DNA of 64,000 nucleotides from Pararhodobacter sp. CCB-MM2 (GCF_001691415.1 NZ_LRRR01000009.1:62001-126000); one strand, 5' to 3'. Positions 44,035-52,479 are shown, counted from the stretch's first letter. Notes: generated by a model from the letters alone, not told the origin. Numbers and translations: made by a program.

Positions 44035-44823
44035 TTACAGGTCGAACGTCGCCAGCACCGGCGCGTGGTCGGAGGGCTTTTCCCAGCCCCGCGCCACACG
44101 ATGGATGCGCGAGGAATGCGACGCCCCGCCGATATCCGCGCTGGCCCAGATGTGGTCCAGACGGCGGCCCTTGTCGGCCTCGTCCCAATTGGGCGAGCGG
44201 TAGGACCACCACGAATAGACCTGCCCCGTCGGCATGTCCTGCCGGGTCACGTCGACCCAGCCACCGGCGGTGCGCGCTTCCTCGAAGGCCTCGACCTCGA
44301 TCGGCGTGTGCGACACGACCTTCAGCAGCTGCTTGTGGTTCCAGACGTCATCCTCGCGCGGGGCAATGTTCAGATCGCCCACGAGGATCGACTTCTCGGG
44401 CCGGGTGTCGCGGAACACGTCGCGCATCTCGGCCACGTAATCCAGCTTGTGGCCGAATTTCTCGTTTACCGTGCGATCCGGGATGTCCCCGCCCGCCGGG
44501 ACGTAGCAATTGTGGATGGTGACGCCGTTCTCCAGCTTCGCCGCGACATGGCGCGCGTCGCCCTTCAGGCACCAGTCGATATGGCCTGCATCCTCGATCG
44601 GGATGCGCGACAGGATGGCGACGCCGTTGTAGCCCTTCTGCCCCCGCGCAACCATGTGGCCGTATCCCAGCGCGGCGAAATCGGCCAAGGGGATCAGGTC
44701 CACGGGGCTCTTGCATTCCTGCAGGCACAGCACGTCCGGCGCCTCTTCCGTCAGGAATTTTTGAACCAGCGGGCTGCGCAAACGGACAGAGTTGATGTTC
44801 CAGGTGGCAAGGGTGAAGGTCAT
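44035..44823 (-). CDS. xthA: Exodeoxyribonuclease III
   Basis: A 262-residue AP endonuclease/3'-5' exonuclease of base-excision repair. Motifs: WNINSVRLR (metal Asn), LCLQECKSP (catalytic Glu34), VGDLNIAPREDDVWN (Asp and Asn, about 148-162) and SDHAPVLATFDL at the C-terminus. Length is normal. Stands alone between the repeat copy and a divergent secreted-protein gene. Confidence 0.93.
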   Translation of the reverse strand: MTFTLATWNINSVRLRSPLVQKFLTEEAPDVLCLQECKSPVDLIPLADFAALGYGHMVARGQKGYNGVAILSRIPIEDAGHIDWCLKGDARHVAAKLENGVTIHNCYVPAGGDIPDRTVNEKFGHKLDYVAEMRDVFRDTRPEKSILVGDLNIAPREDDVWNHKQLLKVVSHTPIEVEAFEEARTAGGWVDVTRQDMPTGQVYSWWSYRSPNWDEADKGRRLDHIWASADIGGASHSSRIHRVARGWEKPSDHAPVLATFDL

Positions 44824-44877
44824 GCGGCGTTCCTTTTGTTACCGGAAGCTATAGCAGCCCTTTTGCCCGGAGAAACC

Positions 44878-45333
44878 ATGTTCCTGTCCCGTTCCCTTCT
44901 TGCCGTGCCCTTTCTGGCCCTCTCGCTTCCAGCCGCTGCGCAGACCGCCCCCGACAGCATCACCCTGACCCAGAACGGCGTGACAGAGGTCCTGACGCTG
45001 GTCCCCTTGGCCGAGGACACCCGGACCGCCTGGATGGATAACCGCGAGAACACCGGCACCGACTCCTTTTCCGGTGGTTTTCTGGCCACGGGCGAGAGCG
45101 GCGCTTGGTGGACGGTGATCGACATCTATGACGGCGTCGCCACTTGGGCCACCGTCGCGCCACCTTCCGGCGACACCCTGTTCGAGGAGAACCCGACTAT
45201 CACCTGGACCCTCAACGACGACGGCACGCTGAGCCTCAGCGGCGCGACCCAGCCTGTGCCGGACGGCGCGACCGAACCCGCCAGGGTTCAACTGGAGTTC
45301 ACCGTGACCCTGTCGCCGATGCCGCTTGAGTAA
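44878..45333 (+). CDS. Hypothetical secreted protein
   Basis: A 151-residue protein with signal peptide (LSRSLLAVPFLALSLPAAAQ, residues 3-22) and a mature, beta-rich acidic domain (DSITLTQNGVTEVLTLVPLA, TITWTLNDDGTLSLSGATQP). No cysteines and no family recognised. ATG at 44878 follows CGGAG. A hairpin that also serves the convergent minus-strand unit begins 15 bases after the stop. Confidence 0.7.
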   Translation: MFLSRSLLAVPFLALSLPAAAQTAPDSITLTQNGVTEVLTLVPLAEDTRTAWMDNRENTGTDSFSGGFLATGESGAWWTVIDIYDGVATWATVAPPSGDTLFEENPTITWTLNDDGTLSLSGATQPVPDGATEPARVQLEFTVTLSPMPLE

Positions 45334-45338
45334 CCGCG

Positions 45339-45405
45339 AAAAAAGAGAGGCCCCGAACGCAGATGCGACGGGGCCGAAGTCCAACAGGGAGAGCTTCTCC
45401 TGCAA
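45339..45405 (-). ncRNA. Candidate sRNA module B
   Basis: Minus-strand unit: a hairpin CAGGAGA/TCTCC-CTG (45402-45385, one bulge), the 15-mer CTCCCTGTTGGACTT (45391-45377), then a terminator GGCCCCG/CGGGGCC (45349-45355 with 45369-45375) and TCTCTTTTTT. The 15-mer plus terminator layout is repeated in module A at 45676-45743. A perfect FNR-type box lies just upstream (45427-45440). No ORF fits. Confidence 0.5.
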
Positions 45406-45426
45406 ACGTACACAGGCGAAGCAACT

Positions 45427-45440
45427 TTGATCCAAATCAA
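45427..45440. promoter_or_regulatory. FNR/FnrL-type box
   Basis: TTGATCCAAATCAA matches TTGAT-N4-ATCAA at every specified base. It lies upstream of sRNA module B on the minus strand, with TACGTT (45410-45405) as a possible -10. Confidence 0.55.
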
Positions 45441-45675
45441 CCTTCCGAGGTCAAAGTTCAAGTGGGGTGCGACAATTTATGCCGTCCCACATCGGCCTAC
45501 CGCGCCTTTCTGCCGGCCGGTTTTCTGGCAACCGACCGTTAACCGCCACCCCCTAGAAAAGTCGGCAACGGGGCGCTGATCCCGAGCCAACACCACGACA
45601 ACAGGAAGACCCCCGCCCACCCGCTGATTGACCCGAACCGCGTTCGCGCGGATCGATGCGGCATGGGCGGCGGAC

Positions 45676-45790
45676 AAAAAAAGGCCGGGCACAGGGCCCG
45701 GCCAAGTCCAACAGGGAGGATGCGTGTCATGACCCCGACACGCGAGGGGTTCGCTTGGATCGAGTCCCAGAATGCCGCTCAAACCTTACT
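45676..45790 (-). ncRNA. Candidate sRNA module A (or 3'UTR-derived RNA)
   Basis: Minus strand: hairpin GCGTGTC/GACACGC (45722-45743), single-stranded ATCCTCCCTGTTGGACTT carrying a CCTCCC anti-Shine-Dalgarno-like core, then a terminator GGCCGGGC/GCCCGGCC (45683-45703) and seven T. It could be processed from the response-regulator mRNA, whose stop is at 45834, or have its own promoter (TTGTTG-N17-TAAGGT is present just upstream). 5' end is an estimate. Confidence 0.5.
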
Positions 45791-45833
45791 GACAGGCAAA
45801 ACAGGCAACAATTAGGCCTCGGATCCGAAACAA

Positions 45834-46520
45834 TTACGGCACCAGCCGGTATCCGCCGGGCTCGGTCACCAACAATCTGGCGTTCGAGGGGTCCGATTCG
45901 ATCTTCTGACGCAGGCGATAGATGTGGGTTTCCAGCGTGTGAGTCGTGACACCGGCATTGTAGCCCCAGACCTCGTGCAGCAGCACTTCGCGCGGCGCGA
46001 GGCCGTCGGGCGCCCGGTACAGGAACTTCAGGATGTTGGTTTCCTTCTCGGTCAGCCGGATCTTGCGGTCCTTGGCATCGACCAGCATCTTCTGCGCCGG
46101 CTTGAACTGGTAGTCGCCCAGCTGGAAGACAGCGTTCTCGGATTGCTCGTGCTGGCGCAGCTGCGCGCGGATGCGGGCCAGCAGAACCGGGAATTTGAAC
46201 GGCTTCGTGACATAGTCATTCGCGCCGGAATCAAGGCCGAGGATCATGTCCGCGTCCGAATCCTGACCCGTCAGCATGATGATCGGGCATTTCACACCGG
46301 CCTTGCGCATCCGCTTGCACAGCTCGCGCCCATCCGTGTCGGGCAGGCCCACGTCGAGGATCACGAGGTCATATTGCTCCTCGCGCACGCGCTCCATGCC
46401 GCCGGCACCGTCGCCGGCTTCGAAAGTGTCGAAATCCTCGGTCGCGACCAGCTGGTCGGCAAGGGCTTCACGCAGGTCCTCGTCATCATCGACGAGCAGA
46501 ATCTTGTTCAATTTGGCCAT
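45834..46520 (-). CDS. OmpR-family response regulator
   Basis: A 228-residue two-component regulator. Receiver: acidic pocket DDDED (about 11-15), phospho-acceptor Asp56 in [22 protein letters not shown] and KPFKFP (Lys about 106). C-terminal winged helix: [20 protein letters not shown] and [16 protein letters not shown]. No sensor kinase gene is adjacent. Resembles the orphan OmpR-type regulators conserved in Rhodobacterales (possibly CenR-like), but the orthology is not established here. Confidence 0.88.
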   Translation of the reverse strand: MAKLNKILLVDDDEDLREALADQLVATEDFDTFEAGDGAGGMERVREEQYDLVILDVGLPDTDGRELCKRMRKAGVKCPIIMLTGQDSDADMILGLDSGANDYVTKPFKFPVLLARIRAQLRQHEQSENAVFQLGDYQFKPAQKMLVDAKDRKIRLTEKETNILKFLYRAPDGLAPREVLLHEVWGYNAGVTTHTLETHIYRLRQKIESDPSNARLLVTEPGGYRLVP

Positions 46521-46692
46521 GGGTCCGTTCCTCGGGCTCTCGTGGTCTTCACAGGTAAGTTGTTGTGGCGGAGCAAAAGGTTCAAGCGAGGGCGAATTTT
46601 CTCACGCGGACGTGTCGCGCGGCCGGGGAATGTTTCAATTTGCCCCCCGGTGGATTACATCCACGAGGCAATTGTTACAGCGCGGCCCCGCC

Positions 46693-47757
46693 ATGACTCT
46701 CACTCCCGGCCCCCTCGAGCGGCTCAATCGCGCCCGCGCCGACCTGCGCGTGGGCCTGCCCGTGGTGATTTCGGACGGCACCGAGACCGCGCTGGTGGCC
46801 GCCGCCGAGACGCTGGACGCCCCCCGTCTGGCCGCCCTGCGCGCCCTTGGCCAACCGGTCGTCGCGCTGACCTCGCACCGCGCGGCGACGCTGAAGGCGC
46901 GCTCCTATGACGGCGATCTGGCGCGCATTCTGGTCCCCGGCGATGTCGGTGTGAGCTGGATCGAGGCCTTGGCCGACCCCGCCGACGACCTGACCCATCC
47001 GATGAAGGGCCCGCTGCAGTCCCAGCGCGAGGGCGGGTCCGACCTGCACCGCGCCGCGATCCGGCTGGTGAAATCCGCGCAATTGCTGCCCGCCGCCGTG
47101 GTGGTGACCGGCGTCTCCGCGCCCGAGGGCCTGACCCTGCTCTCGCCGCAGGAGACCGCGACGCCCGAAACCGCCATCGCCCCTGTCGTCGCCGCGCGCC
47201 TGCCGATGCAGCTGGCGGGGATGGGTCGGCTGCATGTCTTCCGCCCCGAGGATGGCGGCATCGAGCATTACGCGGTCGAGGTCGGCAAACCGATGCGCGA
47301 CGCCCCGGTGCTCGCCCGGCTGCACTCGGCCTGCTTCACCGGCGACGTGTTGGGCTCCTTGAAATGCGACTGCGGGCCCCAGCTGCATGCCGCTTTGTCG
47401 GCGATGAACGAGGCCGGTTCGGGCGTGCTGCTCTACCTCAACCAAGAAGGCCGCGGCATCGGCCTCGCCAACAAGATGCGCGCCTATTCGCTGCAGGATC
47501 AGGGCTTTGACACGGTCGAGGCCAATCACCGGCTGGGCTTCGAGGACGATGAGCGTGACTTCCGCCTCGGCGCGCGCCTGCTGCAACGGCTCGGTTTCTC
47601 GCAGGTCCGGCTGCTCACGAACAACCCGCGCAAGGTGGCGATGCTGGAAAATAGCGGCATCGCGGTGACCGAGCGCGTGCCCCTCAAGGTGGGCCTCACG
47701 CCAGAGAACGCCGCCTATCTCGCGACCAAGGCCGCCAAGTCGGGGCATCTGCTCTGA
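46693..47757 (+). CDS. ribA: GTP cyclohydrolase II
   Basis: A 354-residue protein whose C-terminal 200 residues are GTP cyclohydrolase II, first step of riboflavin synthesis. Zinc ligands C-x10-C-x-C are in [35 protein letters not shown] and [17 protein letters not shown] complete the active site. The N-terminal 150 residues ([19 protein letters not shown]) look like a degenerate relative of DHBP synthase and lack its acidic catalytic motifs. ATG at 46693; TGATG overlap with the next gene. Confidence 0.9.
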   Translation: MTLTPGPLERLNRARADLRVGLPVVISDGTETALVAAAETLDAPRLAALRALGQPVVALTSHRAATLKARSYDGDLARILVPGDVGVSWIEALADPADDLTHPMKGPLQSQREGGSDLHRAAIRLVKSAQLLPAAVVVTGVSAPEGLTLLSPQETATPETAIAPVVAARLPMQLAGMGRLHVFRPEDGGIEHYAVEVGKPMRDAPVLARLHSACFTGDVLGSLKCDCGPQLHAALSAMNEAGSGVLLYLNQEGRGIGLANKMRAYSLQDQGFDTVEANHRLGFEDDERDFRLGARLLQRLGFSQVRLLTNNPRKVAMLENSGIAVTERVPLKVGLTPENAAYLATKAAKSGHLL

Positions 47758-48470
47758 TGGCGGGCGGGGTGGTGCTGATCCTCGGCAGTGGCCCCGCCGC
47801 GCTGAAGGCCGCCACCTGGCCCCGCAACGCCTTCGACACGATCCTCGCCATCAACAACGCCTGGCGCGTGCGGCCCGATTGGGACCTGCATATCCACCCT
47901 GAAGATTTCCCGCCCGAACATCGCCCGCAGGTCCGCCAACCCGGCCAGCGGGTGATCACTGCCGAGGAATACGTCCCCGTCCAGAACAACCTCGGCGGCT
48001 TCGTCTATGCAGGCGGCACCATGGCCTTCACGGCAGGCTACTGGGCCCTCGGCGCATTACACCCGCGCGTGATGGCCTTCTTCGGCTGCGACATGGTCTA
48101 TCCCGACGCCGGCAAGACGCATTTCTACGGCCAAGGTGAGCCCGATCCCCTGCGCCGCGATATCAGCCTGCGCAGCCTTGAGGCGAAATCCGCCCGCCTG
48201 CAATTGCTCGCCGCCTCGCTGGGCTGCACCTGCGTCAACCTCTCGGACGCAGAGACCCGCCTCACCTTCCCCCGCGCCAGCCTGGCGGAGTTGCCGTCGA
48301 TCTCCGCGCCCGAGACACCGCCACTCTCCGCCCCCTTGGCGCGTGAGGCCGAACTCGGCTATTTCGTGCCGTCCGGCCGATACTGGAAGGAAGAATCCCG
48401 CTTCGATCCCGCCGAGATCGACGCCCTGGATCGCCTCTGGCTCGACGCACTCGAAGGAATCCGCCCATGA
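47757..48470 (+). CDS. Uncharacterised protein with nucleotide-sugar/MptE-like N-terminus
   Basis: A 237-residue protein opening VVLILGSGPAALKAATWPR, a glycine-rich Rossmann-type loop. FDTILAINNAWRVRPDWDLHIHPEDF and MAFFGCDMVYPDAGKTHFYG follow, reminiscent of MptE/DUF115 or sialyltransferase-like proteins that read a surface-sugar nucleotide. Starts in the ribA stop (TGATG) and overlaps the L,D-transpeptidase gene by 4 bases (ATGA), so translation is coupled. Function not assigned. Confidence 0.7.
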   Translation: MAGGVVLILGSGPAALKAATWPRNAFDTILAINNAWRVRPDWDLHIHPEDFPPEHRPQVRQPGQRVITAEEYVPVQNNLGGFVYAGGTMAFTAGYWALGALHPRVMAFFGCDMVYPDAGKTHFYGQGEPDPLRRDISLRSLEAKSARLQLLAASLGCTCVNLSDAETRLTFPRASLAELPSISAPETPPLSAPLAREAELGYFVPSGRYWKEESRFDPAEIDALDRLWLDALEGIRP

Positions 48471-48970
48471 GCCCCGACGATCTGGTCCTGACGAAAATGG
48501 GCCTGCGCTTCCACGGCCGGCTGATCCCCTGCGTGATCGGCCGAGGCGGCCTTGTCGCCGACAAGCGCGAAGGCGATGGCGGCACACCCATCGGCACCCA
48601 CCGCATCACCGGCCTCTTCTACCGGCCTGACCGCATAAACCCTCGCGCCTTGCCCCGCTGGGCCCGACCGATCGGCCCGCGCGACCTGTGGTGCGATGCG
48701 CCCGATCACCCGGATTACAACCAGCCGGTCCGCGCGCCCTTCCCGGCCAGCCACGAAAACATGCGCCGCGCCGATCCAATGTACGACCTCATACTGAACA
48801 CCGACTGGAACTTCCCGGAGGCAAAACCCGGCAAAGGCTCGGCCATCTTCCTCCACACATGGCGCCGCCCCGGCTATCCCACCGCCGGCTGCCTCGCCTT
48901 CTCGCGCCCGGACATGGCCTGGATCGCCACCCGCGTGCAACCCGGCGCACGGATCATCATCCGCCCCTGA
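48467..48970 (+). CDS. L,D-transpeptidase (YkuD) family protein
   Basis: A 167-residue YkuD-fold protein with GDGGTPIGTHRITGLFYRPDR (about 37-57) and the catalytic HTWRRPGYPTAGCLAFSRPD (about 129-148, His and Cys present). No signal peptide, no LysM and no extra domains, which is unusual for a periplasmic cell-wall cross-linking enzyme. Such short YkuD proteins are common in Rhodobacterales. Coupled to the previous gene by ATGA. Confidence 0.82.
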   Translation: MSPDDLVLTKMGLRFHGRLIPCVIGRGGLVADKREGDGGTPIGTHRITGLFYRPDRINPRALPRWARPIGPRDLWCDAPDHPDYNQPVRAPFPASHENMRRADPMYDLILNTDWNFPEAKPGKGSAIFLHTWRRPGYPTAGCLAFSRPDMAWIATRVQPGARIIIRP

Positions 48971-48988
48971 CCCCGCCAGACGCTCCCC

Positions 48989-49041
48989 CTCATCTTCGTT
49001 CTGAAAATATCCTCGGGGGTCCGGGGGTGGAAAACCCCCGG
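48989..49041 (-). repeat. Dispersed CTTCGTTC/hairpin repeat, copy 3
   Basis: CTCATCTTCGTTCTGAAAAT, ATCCTCGGGGG, then CCGGGGG-TGGAAAA-CCCCCGG. It ends 24 bases before the YggS stop on the minus strand, the same placement as copies 1 and 2. Confidence 0.7.
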
Positions 49042-49065
49042 TCCGACCTCACCACCACGCAGGCG

Positions 49066-49722
49066 TCAGCCCTGATAGACCCGATCGCCGAAAATTGCCG
49101 AGCCCACACGCACATGCGTCGCGCCATGGGCCACGGCGGTCTCGAAGTCCCCCGACATCCCCATTGACAGCCCGGTGAGCCCGTTGCGCTCTGCCATGCC
49201 AGCAAGCGCCTCGAAATGCGGCGCCGGGTCTTCCTCGGCCGGCGGAATGCACATCAGCCCGACGACCGGCAACGACAAATCCCGACATTGCACGATCAAG
49301 GCATCGACATCCTCAGGCAGAATGCCGGCCTTCTGCGGCTCTGCCCCCGTGTTCACCTGCACGAACAGCTCCGGGCAACGCCCCATTTCGTCCGATAGCC
49401 GAGCGATGCTCTCCACAAGCTTAGGACGATCGACCGAATGGATCGCGTCGAACATCTCCATCGCCGCGCGGGCCTTGTTGGTCTGGAGCGGCCCGATGAG
49501 ATGCAACGAGATCCCCTCGAATCGCGGCAGGAACGACGGCCAGCGCGTTTGCGCCTCCTGCACCCGGTTCTCACCGAAAATCCGCTGACCCTGCTGCAGC
49601 ACGGCGTCAACGCGGTCGGCGGGCTGCACTTTTGACACCGCGATCAGCGTCACCGACTCTGCAGGCCGGCCCGCCTTGGCTTCGGCGTCGCGCAGTCGTC
49701 GGGTGATGGTTTCAAGCGACAT
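49066..49722 (-). CDS. YggS family pyridoxal phosphate homeostasis protein
   Basis: A 218-residue PLP-binding protein. VTLIAVSKVQPADRV holds the PLP lysine (Lys31); FGENRVQEAQTRW, LHLIGPLQTNKA and GLSMGMSGDFETAVAHGATHVRVGSAIFG are invariant family blocks. ATG at 49722 follows GGAGG. Buffers PLP in the cytoplasm; no enzymatic activity is known for the family. Confidence 0.92.
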   Translation of the reverse strand: MSLETITRRLRDAEAKAGRPAESVTLIAVSKVQPADRVDAVLQQGQRIFGENRVQEAQTRWPSFLPRFEGISLHLIGPLQTNKARAAMEMFDAIHSVDRPKLVESIARLSDEMGRCPELFVQVNTGAEPQKAGILPEDVDALIVQCRDLSLPVVGLMCIPPAEEDPAPHFEALAGMAERNGLTGLSMGMSGDFETAVAHGATHVRVGSAIFGDRVYQG

Positions 49723-49780
49723 GGCATCCTCCGCTCTGGTCGCGGGCAGAAAGCCATAGCTGGCATCGAATGAAAAGAGA

Positions 49781-50095
49781 TCAGTCGGCCAGATACCTGC
49801 GGTCCGCGCTGCGCCATGGGTGCGGCTGCCGATCGGACTGAATATTGCCCACGACAACGCCGATATCGAAACGGAAGCGCAACCCGCCGTCCGATTCGTG
49901 CAGGAACGAGGTTGTATAACGCCCTTCGTACAAGGGCTGCAGCCCGCCCCGCGGCGCATCGGGATCACTGTTGTAGCTGACCCCGAACCGGCCCTCGATG
50001 GTATGGATTACCGTCGTTTCGGCTTGCGCCGCTCCGGCACCCAGCAGCAATGCGGCGGGTACGGCGATCATTTTCAGGGGCGGAAACAAAGTCAT
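49781..50095 (-). CDS. Small porin-like exported protein
   Basis: A 104-residue protein with a signal peptide (LKMIAVPAALLLGAGAAQA, about 7-25). Its mature part, VIHTIEGRFGVSYNSDPDAP...YEGRYTTSFLHESDGGLRFRFDIGV, mirrors the N-terminal hairpins of the neighbouring porins (VTISGEGRMGI...LTLNFNVSVEADHGLTFG). It stops after about two strands' worth of barrel, without the C-terminal aromatic residue. It may be a decayed porin or a small partner protein. ATG at 50095 is supported by the signal. Confidence 0.6.
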   Translation of the reverse strand: MTLFPPLKMIAVPAALLLGAGAAQAETTVIHTIEGRFGVSYNSDPDAPRGGLQPLYEGRYTTSFLHESDGGLRFRFDIGVVVGNIQSDRQPHPWRSADRRYLAD

Positions 50096-50224
50096 GGTCG
50101 GGCTCGAAAAGGCATAATCCTTCGAGACAAAGGTACCATGTGGATAAGTATCGGGAAATGGGCGGAGGCTGCGTATCCCCCACCCATTGGCGGAGGTCCG
50201 CTCACATTCGCGACAGCCCAATGC

Positions 50225-50248
50225 AAAACGGGCCCCGAAGGGCCCGTT
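50225..50248 (-). terminator. Terminator of porin 1
   Basis: AACGGGCCC (50227-50235)-CGAA-GGGCCCGTT (50240-50248), then TTTT on the minus strand. Confidence 0.8.
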
Positions 50249-50272
50249 CGCTAACCGTCAGTAGAGCGGCGA

Positions 50273-51163
50273 TCAGAACGAGAAGTTCACACCGACCGAA
50301 ACCGTGGTGACGTCGACGCCGCCGTTTTCAGCGCGCTCAACACCCGCTTCCAGCTCGGCACCACCGCCAAGGCCGTAGCCGTAGCTAACGCCGTAGGTGG
50401 TCGCAGCCAGCACTTCGCCGACATAGGCGTTCACGGTGCCGCCATAGACATCAACGTTACCCTGCAGGGCCCAGCCGTCCACGTAGAACGGGCCGGTGTC
50501 CACGGCCGAGTACAGAGCGCCAACGCCCCACGAACCGGCATCGTAGTGACCCGAAACAACGAAGGCACCGTCGGCGACGTCCGAGTAACCAGCGGCAACG
50601 GTGATGGCGCCGAAGGTGTACTGGCCGGCGATTTCGGTCGACACGCCGCGCTCGTTCGAGATGGCGATCGCGTAGTTCGCGCCTTCATACGAGATCATCG
50701 CTTGCGGGGCGAGATCACCTTCCGCGTGGGCGAACAGCGGAACCAGACCCTGGTCCAGGCACAGGCCGCTGAAGGCCAGACCAGCACCGGCGTAGCCGAC
50801 GCCGCAGCTGCCGATCGCGGTGCCGAACGAGTTGATGGCGCCGTCGGTGTTGCCGAAGGTCAGGCGCAGGCCGTTCGATTCAACCCAAACGCGCGAGCCC
50901 GAGAACACACCAGCGGCTGCGGTGCCCGGCCAGCCGCTCGACATCACGGCTTCGGTCCAGGCGCCGAACGTCAGACCGTGGTCCGCTTCAACGACAACGT
51001 TGAAGTCCAGCGACAGCTCATGGTCCTGCGACCAGAACCAGCCGAACGGCGCTTCAACGGCGTAGATGCCCATGCGGCCTTCGCCGGAGATGGTCACGGC
51101 TTGAGCGTTGGCGATGGTGGCGGAAGCGACCAACACGGTCGACGCGAGGAGGAGATTCTTCAT
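50273..51163 (-). CDS. Porin 1 (Rhodobacter-type)
   Basis: A 296-residue outer-membrane porin: signal LLLASTVLVASATIANAQ (4-21), then strands beginning VTISGEGRMGI and ending VSVGVNFSF with the C-terminal Phe needed for assembly. A Cys pair (GSCGVGYAG...SGLCLDQG) in the constriction-loop region parallels porin 2. ATG at 51163 rather than the longer frame to 51313. Paralogue of porin 2 with own terminator. Confidence 0.9.
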   Translation of the reverse strand: MKNLLLASTVLVASATIANAQAVTISGEGRMGIYAVEAPFGWFWSQDHELSLDFNVVVEADHGLTFGAWTEAVMSSGWPGTAAAGVFSGSRVWVESNGLRLTFGNTDGAINSFGTAIGSCGVGYAGAGLAFSGLCLDQGLVPLFAHAEGDLAPQAMISYEGANYAIAISNERGVSTEIAGQYTFGAITVAAGYSDVADGAFVVSGHYDAGSWGVGALYSAVDTGPFYVDGWALQGNVDVYGGTVNAYVGEVLAATTYGVSYGYGLGGGAELEAGVERAENGGVDVTTVSVGVNFSF

Positions 51164-51467
51164 GATGTGCCTCGTACGAAATAAAAAGTGTCCTTGCCTG
51201 ATCTTCTTCATACGCCTGTGTGTGAGGGAACGGCAGCGGCAACTGGCATGAGGCCGAATATGACAGATGTATGTTGCATTGCGGCAATACCTCTGCGTGT
51301 GGAGGTTCTGCAAACGCCGCGTTTCCCAACAGAAGCCGTTTGCGTTTATGCAGCTTGCCTAATCGCTACGCACTCGACGTGTCCTTGCGAGCAAGCTCTC
51401 GCCCGCAAACGACCACGAGCCAACCGATTCGAAAGGAATCTAGTCCGCCCAAGGGAAGGCTTACAAA
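51164..51467. other. Upstream region of porin 1
   Basis: About 300 bases between the porin 2 terminator and the porin 1 start. A CTGTCATATTC half of a Pho-box is present on the minus strand but its second repeat is poor. No ORF was supported. Confidence 0.4.
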
Positions 51468-51495
51468 AGAAAAGAGCGGGCCGAAGCCCGCTCTC
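51468..51495 (-). terminator. Terminator of porin 2
   Basis: AGAGCGGGC (51474-51482)-CGAA-GCCCGCTCT (51487-51495), followed by TTTCTTTTG on the minus strand. Confidence 0.82.
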
Positions 51496-51519
51496 TCATA
51501 AAACCCGATGGGTTTCGGA

Positions 51520-52479
51520 TCAGAACGTGAAGACCACGCCGACCGAACCAACGGTGTTGCCAGCGCCAGCCGACCAGTGCTCAGCACCGGCGACCAGCGA
51601 AGCGCCGCCGCCCAGGCCGTACGAGTACGACAGGCCGTACGACGACGAGCCGTACAGGTCGCCAACGTAGCCGTACAGGTTGCCGCCGCCGAGGTCGACA
51701 TCACCCGAGATGGCCCAGTTGGTGTAGTCCGGACCGGTCGACGACAGGCGAGCGACCAGGGCACCAACACCCCACGAACCACCATCGTAGCGACCCGACA
51801 GAGCAACGGTCTGATCCGGAGCAAAGCCGGCCAGCGCAGCGACCGGAGCGGTCAGAGCGGTGTAAGCTGCAGCGTTGTCGTTGTTGCTGTAAGCCAGACC
51901 AACGGTGAACGCGCCGAAGGTCGAACGAACGCCCAGTTCGGTAGCACCGGTGCGCGAGTGCGACAGCGCAACGCGGGTGGTGCCGAAGGTGTAGTCAACG
52001 CGAGCCATCGGCTGGTTGTCCGAACCGGTCGAGTTCTGACCTTGCGAAACGCCCAGCAGGCCAGCCGAATCCCAGCAGTTGATGCCGCCTTCGTAGCCGA
52101 CGCCGCAGCCGCCAGCGTAACCCATGGCGAAGCCAGCGCCGCGCATCGCGCCGTCCTGGTTGCCGAAGGTCAGGCGCAGGCCGTTAGCCTCAGCCCAAAC
52201 GCGCGAGCCCGAGAAGACGCCAGCACCAGCGGTGCCGAGACCGGCAACCTGCATACGAGCACGCGACCAAGCGCCGAAGGTCAGACCGTGATCCGCTTCA
52301 ACCGACACGTTGAAGTTCAGGGTCAGACGGTTTTCCTGGCGCCAGTTGGTGCCGCCGGCGAAGCCCGAGTCGTCGTACTGGATGCCCATGCGGCCTTCGC
52401 CGGTGATGGTAACAGCCTGAGCGTGGGCCAGGCCGGCCGACAGGACCAGGGCGGTCGAAGCGAGAAGAATCTTCTTCAT
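51520..52479 (-). CDS. Porin 2 (Rhodobacter-type)
   Basis: A 319-residue porin: signal ILLASTALVLSAGLAHAQ (4-21), first strand VTITGEGRMGIQY, constriction region with a Cys pair (GGCGVGYEGGINCWD), and final VGSVGVVFTF ending in Phe. Clear paralogue of porin 1; the two share blocks such as GSRVWxExNGLRLTFGNxDGA. GAGGGAAACC precedes the ATG. Expected trimer for general diffusion. Confidence 0.92.
   Translation of the reverse strand: MKKILLASTALVLSAGLAHAQAVTITGEGRMGIQYDDSGFAGGTNWRQENRLTLNFNVSVEADHGLTFGAWSRARMQVAGLGTAGAGVFSGSRVWAEANGLRLTFGNQDGAMRGAGFAMGYAGGCGVGYEGGINCWDSAGLLGVSQGQNSTGSDNQPMARVDYTFGTTRVALSHSRTGATELGVRSTFGAFTVGLAYSNNDNAAAYTALTAPVAALAGFAPDQTVALSGRYDGGSWGVGALVARLSSTGPDYTNWAISGDVDLGGGNLYGYVGDLYGSSSYGLSYSYGLGGGASLVAGAEHWSAGAGNTVGSVGVVFTF

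Larger units (their letters stand above)
45334..45833. other. 500-base intergenic region with two sRNA-like modules
   Basis: No protein gene is evident. It contains module B, the FNR-type box and module A (listed separately). The part from 45441 to 45675 shows no strong feature. Confidence 0.6.

Noticed and set aside
46693..47150. RibB (DHBP synthase) activity in the N-terminal part of the ribA product.
   Set aside because: The catalytic acidic motifs of RibB are not visible; only a remote resemblance remains.
51164..51467. CTGTCATATTC on the minus strand upstream of porin 1 as a Pho-box.
   Set aside because: Only the first half matches; the second repeat is too far from consensus to claim.
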